A stretch of 60,976 bases of DNA. It comes from Nitrososphaerales archaeon. Its GTDB lineage: Archaea > Thermoproteota > Nitrososphaeria > Nitrososphaerales > Gagatemarchaeaceae. The position numbers were made by a program, and so were the translations under genes. Each line of letters starts with the position of its first letter. Within the stretch, counting starts at the first letter, position 1. This document shows, piece by piece, positions 1 to 8,010 of this stretch. A model generated the notes under the pieces. It was not told where the DNA came from, did not search any database, and saw nothing but the letters and a program-made list of their open reading frames with translations. The stretch spans positions 1 to 60,976 of the forward strand of contig JACWAI010000051.1 in NCBI GenBank assembly GCA_014874415.1, written 5' to 3'.

Positions 1-294
1 ATTGGCGAAGAGAACTTCTTCCTGAAAGTTGTGACGTACCCTCATGTAATCCTCCGCGAGAACAAGATGATCGCCACTGCGGGCGCTGACAGGCTCCAGG
101 AAGGGATGCGCAAGGCCTTCGGCAAACCCATCGGGCTTGCGGCGCGGGTCGGCATCGGTGACGTCGTGCTGGAGTTGAGCGTGAAGTCCGAGAACCTCGA
201 CAAGGCCAAGGAGTCGATGAAAGCCGCTTCGGCGAAGCTGCCGATGAAGACCAAGACAGAAATCGTGGAACTGCAGAAGACGATGCCTCAATGA
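1..294 (+). CDS. rpl10e: Ribosomal protein L10e (uL16), C-terminal part
   Basis: The reading frame is open from the first base, so the gene begins before the window and only its last 97 residues are visible. They contain the family segment VTYPHVILRENKM followed by the AGADRLQEGMRKAFGKP stretch typical of archaeal L10e. The protein belongs to the large ribosomal subunit near the peptidyl transferase centre and is the counterpart of bacterial L16. It overlaps the next gene by 4 bases (ATGA), so it probably heads the dph2-csl4 operon. Confidence 0.93.
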   Translation: MGEENFFLKVVTYPHVILRENKMIATAGADRLQEGMRKAFGKPIGLAARVGIGDVVLELSVKSENLDKAKESMKAASAKLPMKTKTEIVELQKTMPQ

Positions 295-1328
295 CGGTGA
301 GGATAGACGAGGCTCGGGTCTTCGAGCTCATGGAGGAGAAGAAGCCCTCAGTCGTTGTGCTGAACGCTCCGGGAGGGTTGCTGCGCCAGACCCGGGACCT
401 GATGGACAAGCTCAGACAGAAGTACGGCATCACCTGCATCTTGACCGGCGACAGCTGCTTCGGGATTTGCGACACCAGTGACAGAGACGTCGGCGAGCTT
501 CAGGCCGACATGGCCTTGCACATCGGGCACAACGCAGTCGTCAAGAAGGTGGGAGATTTCACATACCTGATCGATGCCGTGGACGACGCCAGCTTCGAAG
601 GGGTTGTCGAAACGGCAGTCCCGCTCCTCAAGGCGTACAAGAGACTAGGGCTGGTCACGTTCAGCCAGCACATGCAACAGCTCGAACCGGTGAAGACGAA
701 GCTCGAGGCGAAAGGGTTCAAGGTGTTGGTCGGAAGGGACAACAGCCTGTTGATGGGCAGCCAGATGTTCGGTTGTGACTTCTCGACCGTGTACCCGCTT
801 CGCGACGAGGTTGACGCGTTCTGTTTCCTCGGAGAGAGCGAGTTCCACGCAGTCGGACTGGCTCTTGCGGTCGGGAAACCGACCTACATGCTCGACCCCC
901 ACCTCAATGAAGTGATTGACATGGAGGAGGCTGCCGAGGAGAGGAGGAAGAGGGCGGTTCTGGCAGTCTACAAGGCCCTCGACGCCAGGGTCTTCGGAGT
1001 GATCACCGGGCTCAAAGAGGGACAGAAGATGCTGGGAAGGACCAGGTGGATCTCGAAGAGGCTCGAGACGCATGGACGGAGGGTGGTCCAGCTGGCGATG
1101 CGGGACATAACCCCCGACCGGCTCGCCCCCCACAGGGACATCGAGGCCTTCATCCAGACTGCGTGCCCCAGGATATCGATTGATGGCTTCACGTTCGACA
1201 GGCCCGTCCTGTCAATCCCCCAAGCAGACGCCCTCGTCGCTCTGCTGGAAGGACGTGAAATAGGGGAGTTCCTTCAGAGACCAAAATGGATAGAACTGAC
1301 CGTAGGACAGGGGCGGGGGCGTGAGTAG
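291..1328 (+). CDS. dph2: Diphthamide biosynthesis enzyme Dph2
   Basis: This is the 4Fe-4S enzyme that transfers the 3-amino-3-carboxypropyl group of S-adenosylmethionine to the histidine of elongation factor 2, the first step of diphthamide formation. The 345 residues match the archaeal homodimeric Dph2. The expected cluster ligands are visible as C56 (with C60 close by in GDSCFGIC), C162 (MFGCDF) and C292 (TACPRISIDG). The start overlaps the L10e stop as ATGA, and the end overlaps csl4 by 8 bases, which suggests translational coupling. Confidence 0.93.
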   Translation: MTVRIDEARVFELMEEKKPSVVVLNAPGGLLRQTRDLMDKLRQKYGITCILTGDSCFGICDTSDRDVGELQADMALHIGHNAVVKKVGDFTYLIDAVDDASFEGVVETAVPLLKAYKRLGLVTFSQHMQQLEPVKTKLEAKGFKVLVGRDNSLLMGSQMFGCDFSTVYPLRDEVDAFCFLGESEFHAVGLALAVGKPTYMLDPHLNEVIDMEEAAEERRKRAVLAVYKALDARVFGVITGLKEGQKMLGRTRWISKRLETHGRRVVQLAMRDITPDRLAPHRDIEAFIQTACPRISIDGFTFDRPVLSIPQADALVALLEGREIGEFLQRPKWIELTVGQGRGRE

Positions 1329-1896
1329 GTTGAAGCAAAAGACTCCGACTGTGCTGCCAGGGGACAAGCTCGCGGTCTCGGAGGAGTTCCTCCCCGGTCC
1401 GCACGCGTACGATGATTCCGGCCTCATCCGGGCACTCGCTGTCGGGAGCGTCCAGCGCGACATGAAGAACATGGAGATTTCAGTCAAGCCCGCAGCCAAA
1501 GCCAATCTCCTCAAGGTAGGGGACCGGATCGTCGGACAGGTGGAGGTTGCCCAGAGCAGCTCAGCCGGTGTGAAGCTCTATTACGTCAACGGCCAACCCA
1601 CTGACAAGGACTTCTCCGGCTCCCTTTCTCTCAGGAGTGGGCGTCCCGGCAGGGGAGGGCCCAGAGGACCCCCGGTCAAGCTGGGAGACATAGTGAGGTG
1701 CAGGATCTTCAGCCTCCTGAACGGAATCATCCATCTCTCGATAAACGAGGACGAAATGGGGGTCGTGTACGCCCTCTGTGGGAACTGCGGCAAGCCGCTC
1801 CTCAGGGGAGGGAACAGGGCGAAGTGCGATGAATGCGGAAACGTAGAAGAGAGGAAATTGGCCGCCGACTTCGGCAGATCCCCAATTCAACCGTGA
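1321..1896 (+). CDS. csl4: Exosome RNA-binding subunit Csl4
   Basis: Csl4 is a cap subunit of the archaeal exosome and helps recruit RNA and DnaG. The protein has an N-terminal domain opening with the LPGDKLAVSEEFLPG pattern, a central S1-type OB fold (about residues 60-145) and a C-terminal zinc ribbon with C153, C156, C169 and C172. A glycine/arginine-rich loop lies around residues 106-118. It starts with GTG inside the end of dph2. In many archaea rpoL follows directly, but here a TnpB element lies between. Confidence 0.92.
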   Translation: MSRLKQKTPTVLPGDKLAVSEEFLPGPHAYDDSGLIRALAVGSVQRDMKNMEISVKPAAKANLLKVGDRIVGQVEVAQSSSAGVKLYYVNGQPTDKDFSGSLSLRSGRPGRGGPRGPPVKLGDIVRCRIFSLLNGIIHLSINEDEMGVVYALCGNCGKPLLRGGNRAKCDECGNVEERKLAADFGRSPIQP

Positions 1897-1899
1897 ACT

Positions 1900-2060
1900 T
1901 AGTGACGTCCTCCTCCGATTAGAATCGAAGGCTTCCCGCTTCAGCGCCTAAGCTTACCATTCCACGAAGGGATGGCAGAGGCCCCGGCTCTGCGAGTGAC
2001 GACCCTCCGTCCGAGGGCGAGCTGCTGAGGATGCCAAGCCTTTTGATTAGAAGGGCGGAG
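1900..2060 (-). ncRNA. Candidate TnpB guide RNA (reRNA/omega RNA) scaffold
   Basis: In this family the guide RNA is transcribed over the 3' end of tnpB and runs past the element boundary, the flanking bases acting as guide. The last 120 bases of this tnpB encode an atypical tail and contain two possible hairpins (GCAGAG/CTCTGC at 1975-1993; GAAG/CTTC near 1927-1942). If the element ends near 1900-1918, the guide would be read from the csl4 3' flank. This is inferred from family behaviour and local structure only. Confidence 0.4.
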
Positions 2061-3106
2061 TTGAGGTCTCGCGAGGTTCTGACACCACAGCTGGGGCAGA
2101 TGTGTTCTCTTTCAGCCAGGCCCTTGGGTATCCATGCGAGGCAGTTATGGCAAAACTGTGTCGTTCCCCATGGGTCGACAGCGATGAAATGTTTCCCGAG
2201 CATGTCTGCCTTGAAGATGGCTTTCCTGATGAACCTGCCCAACGAAGCGTCTGAGATTGACTTGGCGAGGCTGTGGTTCTTTAGCATCCAAGATATGTCC
2301 AGCTTCTCAAGAACTAGGACGTCATTCTCCGAGAATATTCTATGGATGAGTTTGTTCTGGAAGTCCTCTCTTTGTCTCTTGACATGCAGGTGGAGTCTGG
2401 CAAGGGAGAAGCAGATTTCCTTCCACCGCTTCGACCCTTTCTTCTTGTGTGCAAGCCGTCTTTGCAACGCGTTGACCTTGTCCTCAGACCGTCTTAGGAA
2501 CCTGGGATACTCCACAGACTCAGAATTGTCTAGGGTGGTGAACATCTCGAGTCCGAGGTCGGCTCCTCTGATTCGGTTTTCGGCTACTGTGTCGATAGGT
2601 TGTTTCACTGGCGCGTCCCCTTCGGTGATGAAGATGGCGTACCATTCGCCCGCTTCACGCTTGATTGTGAGCCTCTTGACTCGGCCAAGTGGGGGCCTGT
2701 GAACGAAGATTCTGACGTACCCCATGCCAGACACATAAAGTCCTCTTTGGGGATTGACCTTGAACCCCGACTGAGGGAATGTCATTGAGAGATATTTCCT
2801 TGGATGTTTGTGCCTCGGGAAACGTGCTCTCCCCTCGAAGAAGTTCGAGAAGGCGATATGCACCCTGTCCGCGGCGGTCTGTACGACTTGGCTGTAGATT
2901 GTTTGAAGTTCTGGTCTGTGTCGCCTTTCCTCTAATGCGAGGGCCCTGAGGCCGGTCTTCGTCAGTGAGATTCCATGTTGCTTGTACTCTTCTATTTTCT
3001 TGGCCCTCAGCCCGTTACAGAGTTCGCACAGGGAGAGCAGGCTGCGCTTGAGCCACAACTCCTGCCCGGGTTTGGGATAGATTCGGTACTTGAAGGCCGA
3101 GAGCAC
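1919..3106 (-). CDS. tnpB: RNA-guided nuclease TnpB (IS200/IS605 OrfB)
   Basis: TnpB proteins are RuvC-like nucleases guided by an RNA made from the element end and are ancestors of Cas12. This copy is full length (395 residues). RuvC motif I has D183 (RGADLGLEM), motif II has E267 (LVLEKLDI), the zinc finger has C319, C322, C337 and C340, and motif III has D347 (SRDLNSALL). All catalytic positions are present, so it may be active. The C-terminal tail after about residue 355 is low complexity, as usual where the coding region overlaps the guide RNA scaffold. Confidence 0.9.
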   Translation of the reverse strand: MLSAFKYRIYPKPGQELWLKRSLLSLCELCNGLRAKKIEEYKQHGISLTKTGLRALALEERRHRPELQTIYSQVVQTAADRVHIAFSNFFEGRARFPRHKHPRKYLSMTFPQSGFKVNPQRGLYVSGMGYVRIFVHRPPLGRVKRLTIKREAGEWYAIFITEGDAPVKQPIDTVAENRIRGADLGLEMFTTLDNSESVEYPRFLRRSEDKVNALQRRLAHKKKGSKRWKEICFSLARLHLHVKRQREDFQNKLIHRIFSENDVLVLEKLDISWMLKNHSLAKSISDASLGRFIRKAIFKADMLGKHFIAVDPWGTTQFCHNCLAWIPKGLAEREHICPSCGVRTSRDLNSALLIKRLGILSSSPSDGGSSLAEPGPLPSLRGMVSLGAEAGSLRF

Positions 3107-3320
3107 AAAGTAAATCTCTATGCGTTGGTATTAACCTGAAGTCTCCTTTTTCCGCCATTAAGGCGGGAGAGGAGATTGAATGTGTTCATTATTCTGAGGG
3201 TTCCCCCGTCATGACTCCCTTGAAGTCAAACACGATGGTGTCGTTCATCTACCGTAGGATTTGGTGGTTTCTCTTGCCGCGCAGCTTATTAACACGATAT
3301 CTAGGGCACGTCAGAGAAAA

Positions 3321-3608
3321 ATGCAAGTTCAGACTACCAGCGAGGATGAGAAAGGGCTGACCGTAGAGATCACTGGAGAGGACTACTCGCTGGCGGAGAT
3401 CGTCCATCATGAGCTTTTGGAAGAGAAGAGCGTGACATTCGCTGGCGTGATACCTCCTCATCCTCTGATAAAGAAGCTGGTGTTGAGGGTCAGGGCACAG
3501 CGAATAAAGCCCGAGAAGGCGTTCGTGAACAGCGTCCAGAGGGCGATTGAGACCACCCAGGAGCTCTTCGAGAGCGTCGAGAGCGCGCTTGGCGGTGGTT
3601 CTGGCTGA
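3321..3608 (+). CDS. rpoL: RNA polymerase subunit L (Rpb11 homologue)
   Basis: RpoL pairs with RpoD to form the assembly platform of archaeal RNA polymerase. The 95-residue protein carries the family core LAEIVHHELLEEKSVTFAGV and the HPLIKKLVLRVR strand, followed by a C-terminal helix. The ATG at 3321 gives the usual family start; the upstream extension of the frame has no family likeness. The gene ends in a CTGA that also provides the apparent CTG start of tfs. Confidence 0.92.
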   Translation: MQVQTTSEDEKGLTVEITGEDYSLAEIVHHELLEEKSVTFAGVIPPHPLIKKLVLRVRAQRIKPEKAFVNSVQRAIETTQELFESVESALGGGSG

Positions 3609-3949
3609 AGTTCTGTCCAAAGTGCGGAACGCGTCTCAGACTCAAGCAGGTGAAAGGACAGCACGATGTCACGATCACCTATCTTTGCGATAACTGCGGC
3701 TACAGCAACAAGGCAGGGAAGACCGTGACGCAGGCCACCGAAGAGGAGCTGGTGAACCTGGCCCCGATCAAGGTCGTTGGGGACAAGGAGAACAAGCTGA
3801 ATACACTGCCGACCACCAAAATCGAGTGTCCGAAGTGCGGTCACGACGAGGCCAGTTGGTGGTTCCTTCAGACCAGGAGTGGAGACGAGCCCCCCACGCA
3901 GTTCTACCGGTGCGTGAAGTGCAACCACACCTGGCGGTCGTACTCTTAG
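3605..3949 (+). CDS. tfs: Transcription cleavage factor TFS, apparent CTG start
   Basis: TFS stimulates RNA cleavage by stalled RNA polymerase. The C-terminal ribbon contains CPKCGHDEASWWFLQTRSGDEP, with the acidic pair needed for cleavage, and the ending CVKCNHTWRSYS is typical. The first in-frame ATG (3650) would drop half of the N-terminal ribbon, because FCPKCGTRL is encoded at 3611-3637. The only start-like codon before it is CTG at 3605, in a CTGA overlap with the rpoL stop and preceded by GGTGG at 3594-3598. I place the start there. Confidence 0.82.
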   Translation: MKFCPKCGTRLRLKQVKGQHDVTITYLCDNCGYSNKAGKTVTQATEEELVNLAPIKVVGDKENKLNTLPTTKIECPKCGHDEASWWFLQTRSGDEPPTQFYRCVKCNHTWRSYS

Positions 3950-4503
3950 GATTCTTCTCGACTGTAGACCTCGACTGCATCGCCCCCGGCGATTAAGATG
4001 TCGGCGTTTGAGGCCGGAATCGAAGCCAGGTCGTCGACTTCGAAAGGCCCATACCGCCTGAGGTCGGTGCCGATGAGTTCGTTGATGCGCTTGGTGAATC
4101 TGACTGTTGTGTTTCTGGCCGACTCCCTCCTGTGGGCGAACTCTATGAAGGACGGTTGCCCTGTGGACAGGGCTTCGATGAAGGCGTCGAAGCGCTTTTG
4201 GAATCTCTGCCTGGTTGAGCAGACGTACCTCTCCTCCGGGAGGAGCTGGAGGTAGGCGTTCCCTCTTGACGCCTTCTCGACGCGCCGGTTGAAGAGTTCC
4301 CTGGTCATCGACTCGATCATCTCGGTCTGCCTGGCGACTAGGCGGTTGGTCGCTTCAGAGTTCCCAGAGCTCATGGACCTCCTCAGCTTCTGGCTGTACT
4401 GGGAGACCCTGGAATAGAAGTCGGCAGGAAGTGGGTGAAGGACCTCTGACTGCACCTCGTCGTCGAGGTGCCTCTTGACGAATTCCAGGATTGTCTCGGC
4501 CAA
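3946..4503 (-). CDS. GINS complex subunit (Gins15/51 type)
   Basis: GINS joins MCM and Cdc45/RecJ-like proteins in the replicative helicase. The 185-residue protein has an N-terminal helical A domain and a small C-terminal B domain ending GPFEVDDLASIPASNADIL, the arrangement of archaeal Gins15/51. It lies one base downstream of priS on the same strand, so primase and GINS are probably made together. Its 3' end overlaps the convergent tfs by 4 bases. Gins23 is not visible in this window. Confidence 0.85.
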   Translation of the reverse strand: MAETILEFVKRHLDDEVQSEVLHPLPADFYSRVSQYSQKLRRSMSSGNSEATNRLVARQTEMIESMTRELFNRRVEKASRGNAYLQLLPEERYVCSTRQRFQKRFDAFIEALSTGQPSFIEFAHRRESARNTTVRFTKRINELIGTDLRRYGPFEVDDLASIPASNADILIAGGDAVEVYSREES

Positions 4504-4504
4504 C

Positions 4505-5593
4505 CTACCCGACCTCTCCGAAACCCCTTGTTAAGATTGAGACCGCGGCGTAGGCTGGCAGGGAAGCAACCTCGGACTTGAACGGGCCGAAGGACCCCCC
4601 GTTGATGGAGAACCGCGGGTAGAACGTTACGTTCACTTTGACCGGCTCGGCGCTCAAGACCACGGGGTCCGAGTCGGGGTCGAAGGACTCGATGGAGTCT
4701 ACGCGCGTCTTGCACATCCCTGTGTTGCCGTGGAGAGTGCCGGCGAGCCTGAAAACCCTGTGAATGTCGGTAGTCACCCCTGCGTCAATCAGTGCCCGCT
4801 GAGACGAGACCGCATCTGATACCAGTTTCTGCAGCGTCCCCGGGTATTCGGCCCTCCTTTCTTCGACGAACGACCTGATCCTCCTCATCCACCCTTCGGC
4901 GGTGACACTGTCCCCACTCGGCCTCCGTCTCATTGCCGAAGCCAGGGTCTGGTTCGGAGGGAGGGAGCTGCCCCTCAAGTAGTCTGCTATCTCCAGTCTG
5001 GCCTGCTGGTCCAGTTGGTCGAATCTCTGGTCGAACACGTGGAGGTGGTAACCTCGGTTCCCAGAGAAGTAGGCCCTCACGTCTCCGCGGGAAACGCCGA
5101 AGTCGTCGACAAGAAACCTAACCACGCGGAGGGTGTGGTCCTTCGCGGCGTCGAGGCAGACCTTGCAGATCCCGTGCAGTTCGGCCGTGTTCCCCCCACA
5201 CTTCGGGCACTTCTGGGGCTTGGGCAGGCGGCCGGAGGAACGGCAGCTTTCACAGTACCAGAAATCGTGTCCTTTCTTGCAGGGGGTTGGGATGTCGGTC
5301 GCGTCTATGTCGAAGATGAGTTCAGCCCCGTTCCAGCCCTTGTCTTCCATTGGGAGGGTCGGAGCGGTGTAGCGGGCGTTGGAGCAGTAAACCGAGGAAG
5401 GGGTCTGCCTGAGGATCTCTGCCGTCGCTTCCCCGGGGGTCTTGAAAGAGAGGTGGCGGACCATGCTCCCGCCGAAGGGTATGTAGCCGAACTCGCGGCT
5501 CTCGATTTCGTGCGGAAATTCGACCGAGCCGGCCCGCCTGAAGTAGTACTCTTTGTAGACTGATTTCAGGAACGCCTTGGTGGGGTCGTTCAA
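4505..5593 (-). CDS. priS: DNA primase small catalytic subunit PriS
   Basis: PriS is the catalytic half of the archaeo-eukaryotic primase. The metal-binding pair is D95/D97 in ELIFDIDATD, with a third carboxylate at D276 (TTDIHRVFRLAG). The nucleotide-binding SGNRGYH motif lies at 177-183. A knob with several cysteines (C114, C117, C129, C132, C143, C146) suggests zinc binding. Length (362 residues) is normal. PriL was not found in the window. The gene leads a two-gene unit with gins. Confidence 0.95.
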   Translation of the reverse strand: MNDPTKAFLKSVYKEYYFRRAGSVEFPHEIESREFGYIPFGGSMVRHLSFKTPGEATAEILRQTPSSVYCSNARYTAPTLPMEDKGWNGAELIFDIDATDIPTPCKKGHDFWYCESCRSSGRLPKPQKCPKCGGNTAELHGICKVCLDAAKDHTLRVVRFLVDDFGVSRGDVRAYFSGNRGYHLHVFDQRFDQLDQQARLEIADYLRGSSLPPNQTLASAMRRRPSGDSVTAEGWMRRIRSFVEERRAEYPGTLQKLVSDAVSSQRALIDAGVTTDIHRVFRLAGTLHGNTGMCKTRVDSIESFDPDSDPVVLSAEPVKVNVTFYPRFSINGGSFGPFKSEVASLPAYAAVSILTRGFGEVG

Positions 5594-5630
5594 CGCGAGG
5601 GGACGTTCATTCGAGCCAGATAAACAGAGT

Positions 5631-6467
5631 TTACGCCTTGGGGACCGCCAGACTGTTGAGCTCGTCGAAGGTGAGGACCCCTTCCAGAAGGCTGCCGTAG
5701 GTCCCAGTCCCCCGGACCTCTTTCGAGATCCGTCTGAGAAGCCCCAGGGCTGCGTAGGAGGCGCTCGGCCCGAAACTCAGGCGCTTCACCCCCGCTCTTT
5801 CAAGGTCCTTCACAGGCGGCAACCCCTTTCTCACCATCACGTTCACCGGGAAGTCGAGGGCCCTGACGAAGGAGGAGATCTGGTCGAGGTCGACGAGGCC
5901 CATGGGGTAGACGCAATCGGCGCCGGCGTCTCTGTACGAGATCGCCCTGTCGACGGCCTCGTTGAATCTGGCAGAGCTGCCCCCTGTTGCGTATCTCAGG
6001 GCGTCTGTCCTGGCATTGATGACGAGTGGGACACGCATGGCCTCCCCCGTCTTCTTAATCGCCTTGATCTTCTCGACATGGCTCCTGGCGGTGAAGAGCC
6101 TCTTCGTCGAGTGCTCGAAGTCCTCGATGTTGAGTCCGACCGCGCCAGCCCGGATCAGGCCTCTTGCTGTCGATGCGACTTCCGCTGACGTCCGGCCGAA
6201 CCCGGCGACCGCGTCTGCGCTCAGTGGGATCGACAGGACCTTCGCGATTCTCTTCACGGCTGCGAGGTACTCATGCCGACTGATCAGTTCGCCGTCAGGA
6301 TAGCCCAGGGATACCATCACTGCGGCGCTGGAGGTGGCAACGGCGGGGAACCCTTCATTCTCGAAGACGCGTGCACTCGGGACGTCCCAGGCGTTGGGCA
6401 GGATCAGGATCCGGTCTTTGTGGTGTAGTTCGCGGAAGGCCTCGGCCTTCTCCTCTTGGGAAGTCAA
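5631..6467 (-). CDS. Isocitrate lyase/PEP mutase superfamily enzyme
   Basis: This is a 278-residue TIM-barrel protein of the isocitrate lyase/phosphoenolpyruvate mutase superfamily. Visible signatures are LPNAWDVPSARVFE near the N-terminus, LSADAVAGFG, GLNIEDFEH and VINARTDAL. The KKCGH-type catalytic cysteine motif of isocitrate and methylisocitrate lyases is absent, so oxaloacetate decarboxylase or another C-C or P-C bond activity is more likely. The exact substrate cannot be read from the sequence. It stands between priS and pcna without an obvious functional link. Confidence 0.82.
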   Translation of the reverse strand: MTSQEEKAEAFRELHHKDRILILPNAWDVPSARVFENEGFPAVATSSAAVMVSLGYPDGELISRHEYLAAVKRIAKVLSIPLSADAVAGFGRTSAEVASTARGLIRAGAVGLNIEDFEHSTKRLFTARSHVEKIKAIKKTGEAMRVPLVINARTDALRYATGGSSARFNEAVDRAISYRDAGADCVYPMGLVDLDQISSFVRALDFPVNVMVRKGLPPVKDLERAGVKRLSFGPSASYAALGLLRRISKEVRGTGTYGSLLEGVLTFDELNSLAVPKA

Positions 6468-6531
6468 TTCTTCAAATTGGGCATGGAGCTTGGAGATAAA
6501 GGAATCTTCAGCCCGGCCGGCCAGGCGCGGC

Positions 6532-7287
6532 CTAGTCGGAACTTACACGCGGTGCGAGATAGAAATGAATCCTCGCCCCTTGGTCGTTGAGCTTGAATTC
6601 AAGCAGAATCGGTTTCTTAGTCGAGAAGTTGCACACTAGTGTGTCAGAAGCGCTCCCGGCCGCTCGGATGATGTTGGCGAGGTAGTCGATCGAGTAGGTG
6701 GCCTTGCTCTCCGCGCCGACCTGCACTTCCAAGACATCGGCGTCGTTCTTCTCGAGGACTATGCTGGCCTTACCGATGTCAGACTTGCCAGAGAAGGTCA
6801 GTTTGTCCTTGGTGGCCTGTATCATGACTTGGTCCGACACCACCGAGATGTCCGAAAGCAATTTCTCGAGAATCGACTTCGTCAGTGTGACCTTCGTGTC
6901 GAACTCCAGCTTCGGCAGGGGAGCAGGGCCCCCAGACGCTTCGATTAGGTGTATCGTGAACTCGCGTTTGTAGCCGTTGACGAACTTCACGGCGATTGCG
7001 TCTTCCTCGGTCGATGAGATTTCTACGCTGTCTTTGTTGTCAGACCGCCCGATCAGCTTGACTAGGTCCTCAACTCTGAGGCTGAACTTGAATGGTTTGT
7101 CGACTTCGTATTTTTCAAACGAAACATTTGGTATCAGAAGGTCCACGAGAGCCACGTGCGAAGGGTCCATTGCCCGGAAGGTGAGCCCCTCCGTATTGGC
7201 TTCGAAGGTTGCCTCCTCGACAAGTGTCTTCACAGAGGCGGCGACCGCCTTCCATTCGTTAGAGCTCGCTGTCTTAGCTAGGAACAA
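6532..7287 (-). CDS. pcn: Sliding clamp PCNA
   Basis: The protein has the two-domain PCNA fold, with RAMDPSHVALVDLLIP in the first domain and HFYLAPRVS at the C-terminus. It tethers PolD, FEN1, ligase and RFC partners to DNA. The frame is open to a GTG at 7323, but a TATA-like box (TTATAAGG on the plus strand, 7327-7334) would place the RNA start near 7304. I therefore prefer the TTG at 7287, which gives LFLAKTASSNEWKAV, close to the usual family start. One copy is seen. Confidence 0.93.
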   Translation of the reverse strand: MFLAKTASSNEWKAVAASVKTLVEEATFEANTEGLTFRAMDPSHVALVDLLIPNVSFEKYEVDKPFKFSLRVEDLVKLIGRSDNKDSVEISSTEEDAIAVKFVNGYKREFTIHLIEASGGPAPLPKLEFDTKVTLTKSILEKLLSDISVVSDQVMIQATKDKLTFSGKSDIGKASIVLEKNDADVLEVQVGAESKATYSIDYLANIIRAAGSASDTLVCNFSTKKPILLEFKLNDQGARIHFYLAPRVSSD

Positions 7288-7435
7288 AGTATTCTGAATC
7301 GCCTTGGTCGGTCGACCACTCACGGGTTATAAGGATTGGTCATTCCATGAATTGTTTCTGGATGGGAATACTGGACCTAATCAGGTCCGGCCTAGACTTC
7401 GTCTATCAGTTCGTCGGATCTTGTAGCATTCGTGG

Positions 7436-7825
7436 TCATCGGTCGTCCTCGTCTTCGAGGTCTTCCTCATCAAGAGTGATTTCAGATTCGTTGATTCCCA
7501 GGGCCTTGAGCTCGGCTTTCGCCTCTTCGAGGGTGACCTCTTTCAAGAAGTCTAGGTCATACAGCAGTCCGCATCCATCCCATCCCGCGTTCAGCAGTGT
7601 CCTGCCTATCTGAGACACGCGGACCAACCGTGTTTTGATCTCTTCTCCGCACTTGGAAATCTCATTCAGCAATTGCGCGTCGACATCAGCTCCCTCCAGC
7701 CTTTCAATCTCCCAGGCTGGTTTTCCGAATAACCAGAGAGAAAGCCTGACGACTGGCCTTGTTGGGGATTCCTGGGTCAACACCAGAGGAATCGCCAAGA
7801 GTAGATAAGCCCCACCGTAGGTCAC
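7436..7825 (-). CDS. Unknown protein with acidic tail
   Basis: I do not recognise this 129-residue protein. It has a short hydrophobic stretch near the start (AYLLLAIPLVL), a middle segment with two cysteines, and a strongly acidic end (about residues 114-129). The start is GTG at 7825. An IS5-like element is inserted about 100 bases upstream and may have displaced its promoter. It follows pcna's promoter side but shares no visible operon structure with pcna. Confidence 0.55.
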   Translation of the reverse strand: MTYGGAYLLLAIPLVLTQESPTRPVVRLSLWLFGKPAWEIERLEGADVDAQLLNEISKCGEEIKTRLVRVSQIGRTLLNAGWDGCGLLYDLDFLKEVTLEEAKAELKALGINESEITLDEEDLEDEDDR

Positions 7826-7928
7826 CGCAGACTGACCGGTTTGGTTCGGAGGCTTGATTGGAGAATGGCGCCGCTATCGAGCCGCGCCGGTGTCGTTGGA
7901 ACAACGGTCTTCTTCCTATGGATACACT

Positions 7929-7945
7929 AGACCTTAGTCGCAATT
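7929..7945 (+). repeat. Left terminal inverted repeat of the IS5-like element
   Basis: The sequence AGACCTTAGTCGCAATT is the exact reverse complement of the right end at 9006-9022. Confidence 0.95.
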
Positions 7946-8010
7946 TTTCTCCAAATAGTTCAGCCCTGTAGACACGGTTCGATTTCCCGTCGTCAGGACG
8001 ATCTGCTCTC

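Larger units (their letters stand above)
1900..3180 (-). mobile_element. IS200/IS605-family element with tnpB only
   Basis: A single tnpB gene with no tnpA fills the space between csl4 and rpoL. The outer hairpins are visible: CCGCC-ATTAA-GGCGG at 3152-3166 on the tnpB 5' side, and GCAGAG-(7)-CTCTGC at 1975-1993 inside the 3' end of tnpB. Such elements depend on a TnpA supplied elsewhere. Exact ends are uncertain because this family makes no target duplication. The insertion separates two genes that are usually neighbours in archaea. Confidence 0.6.
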
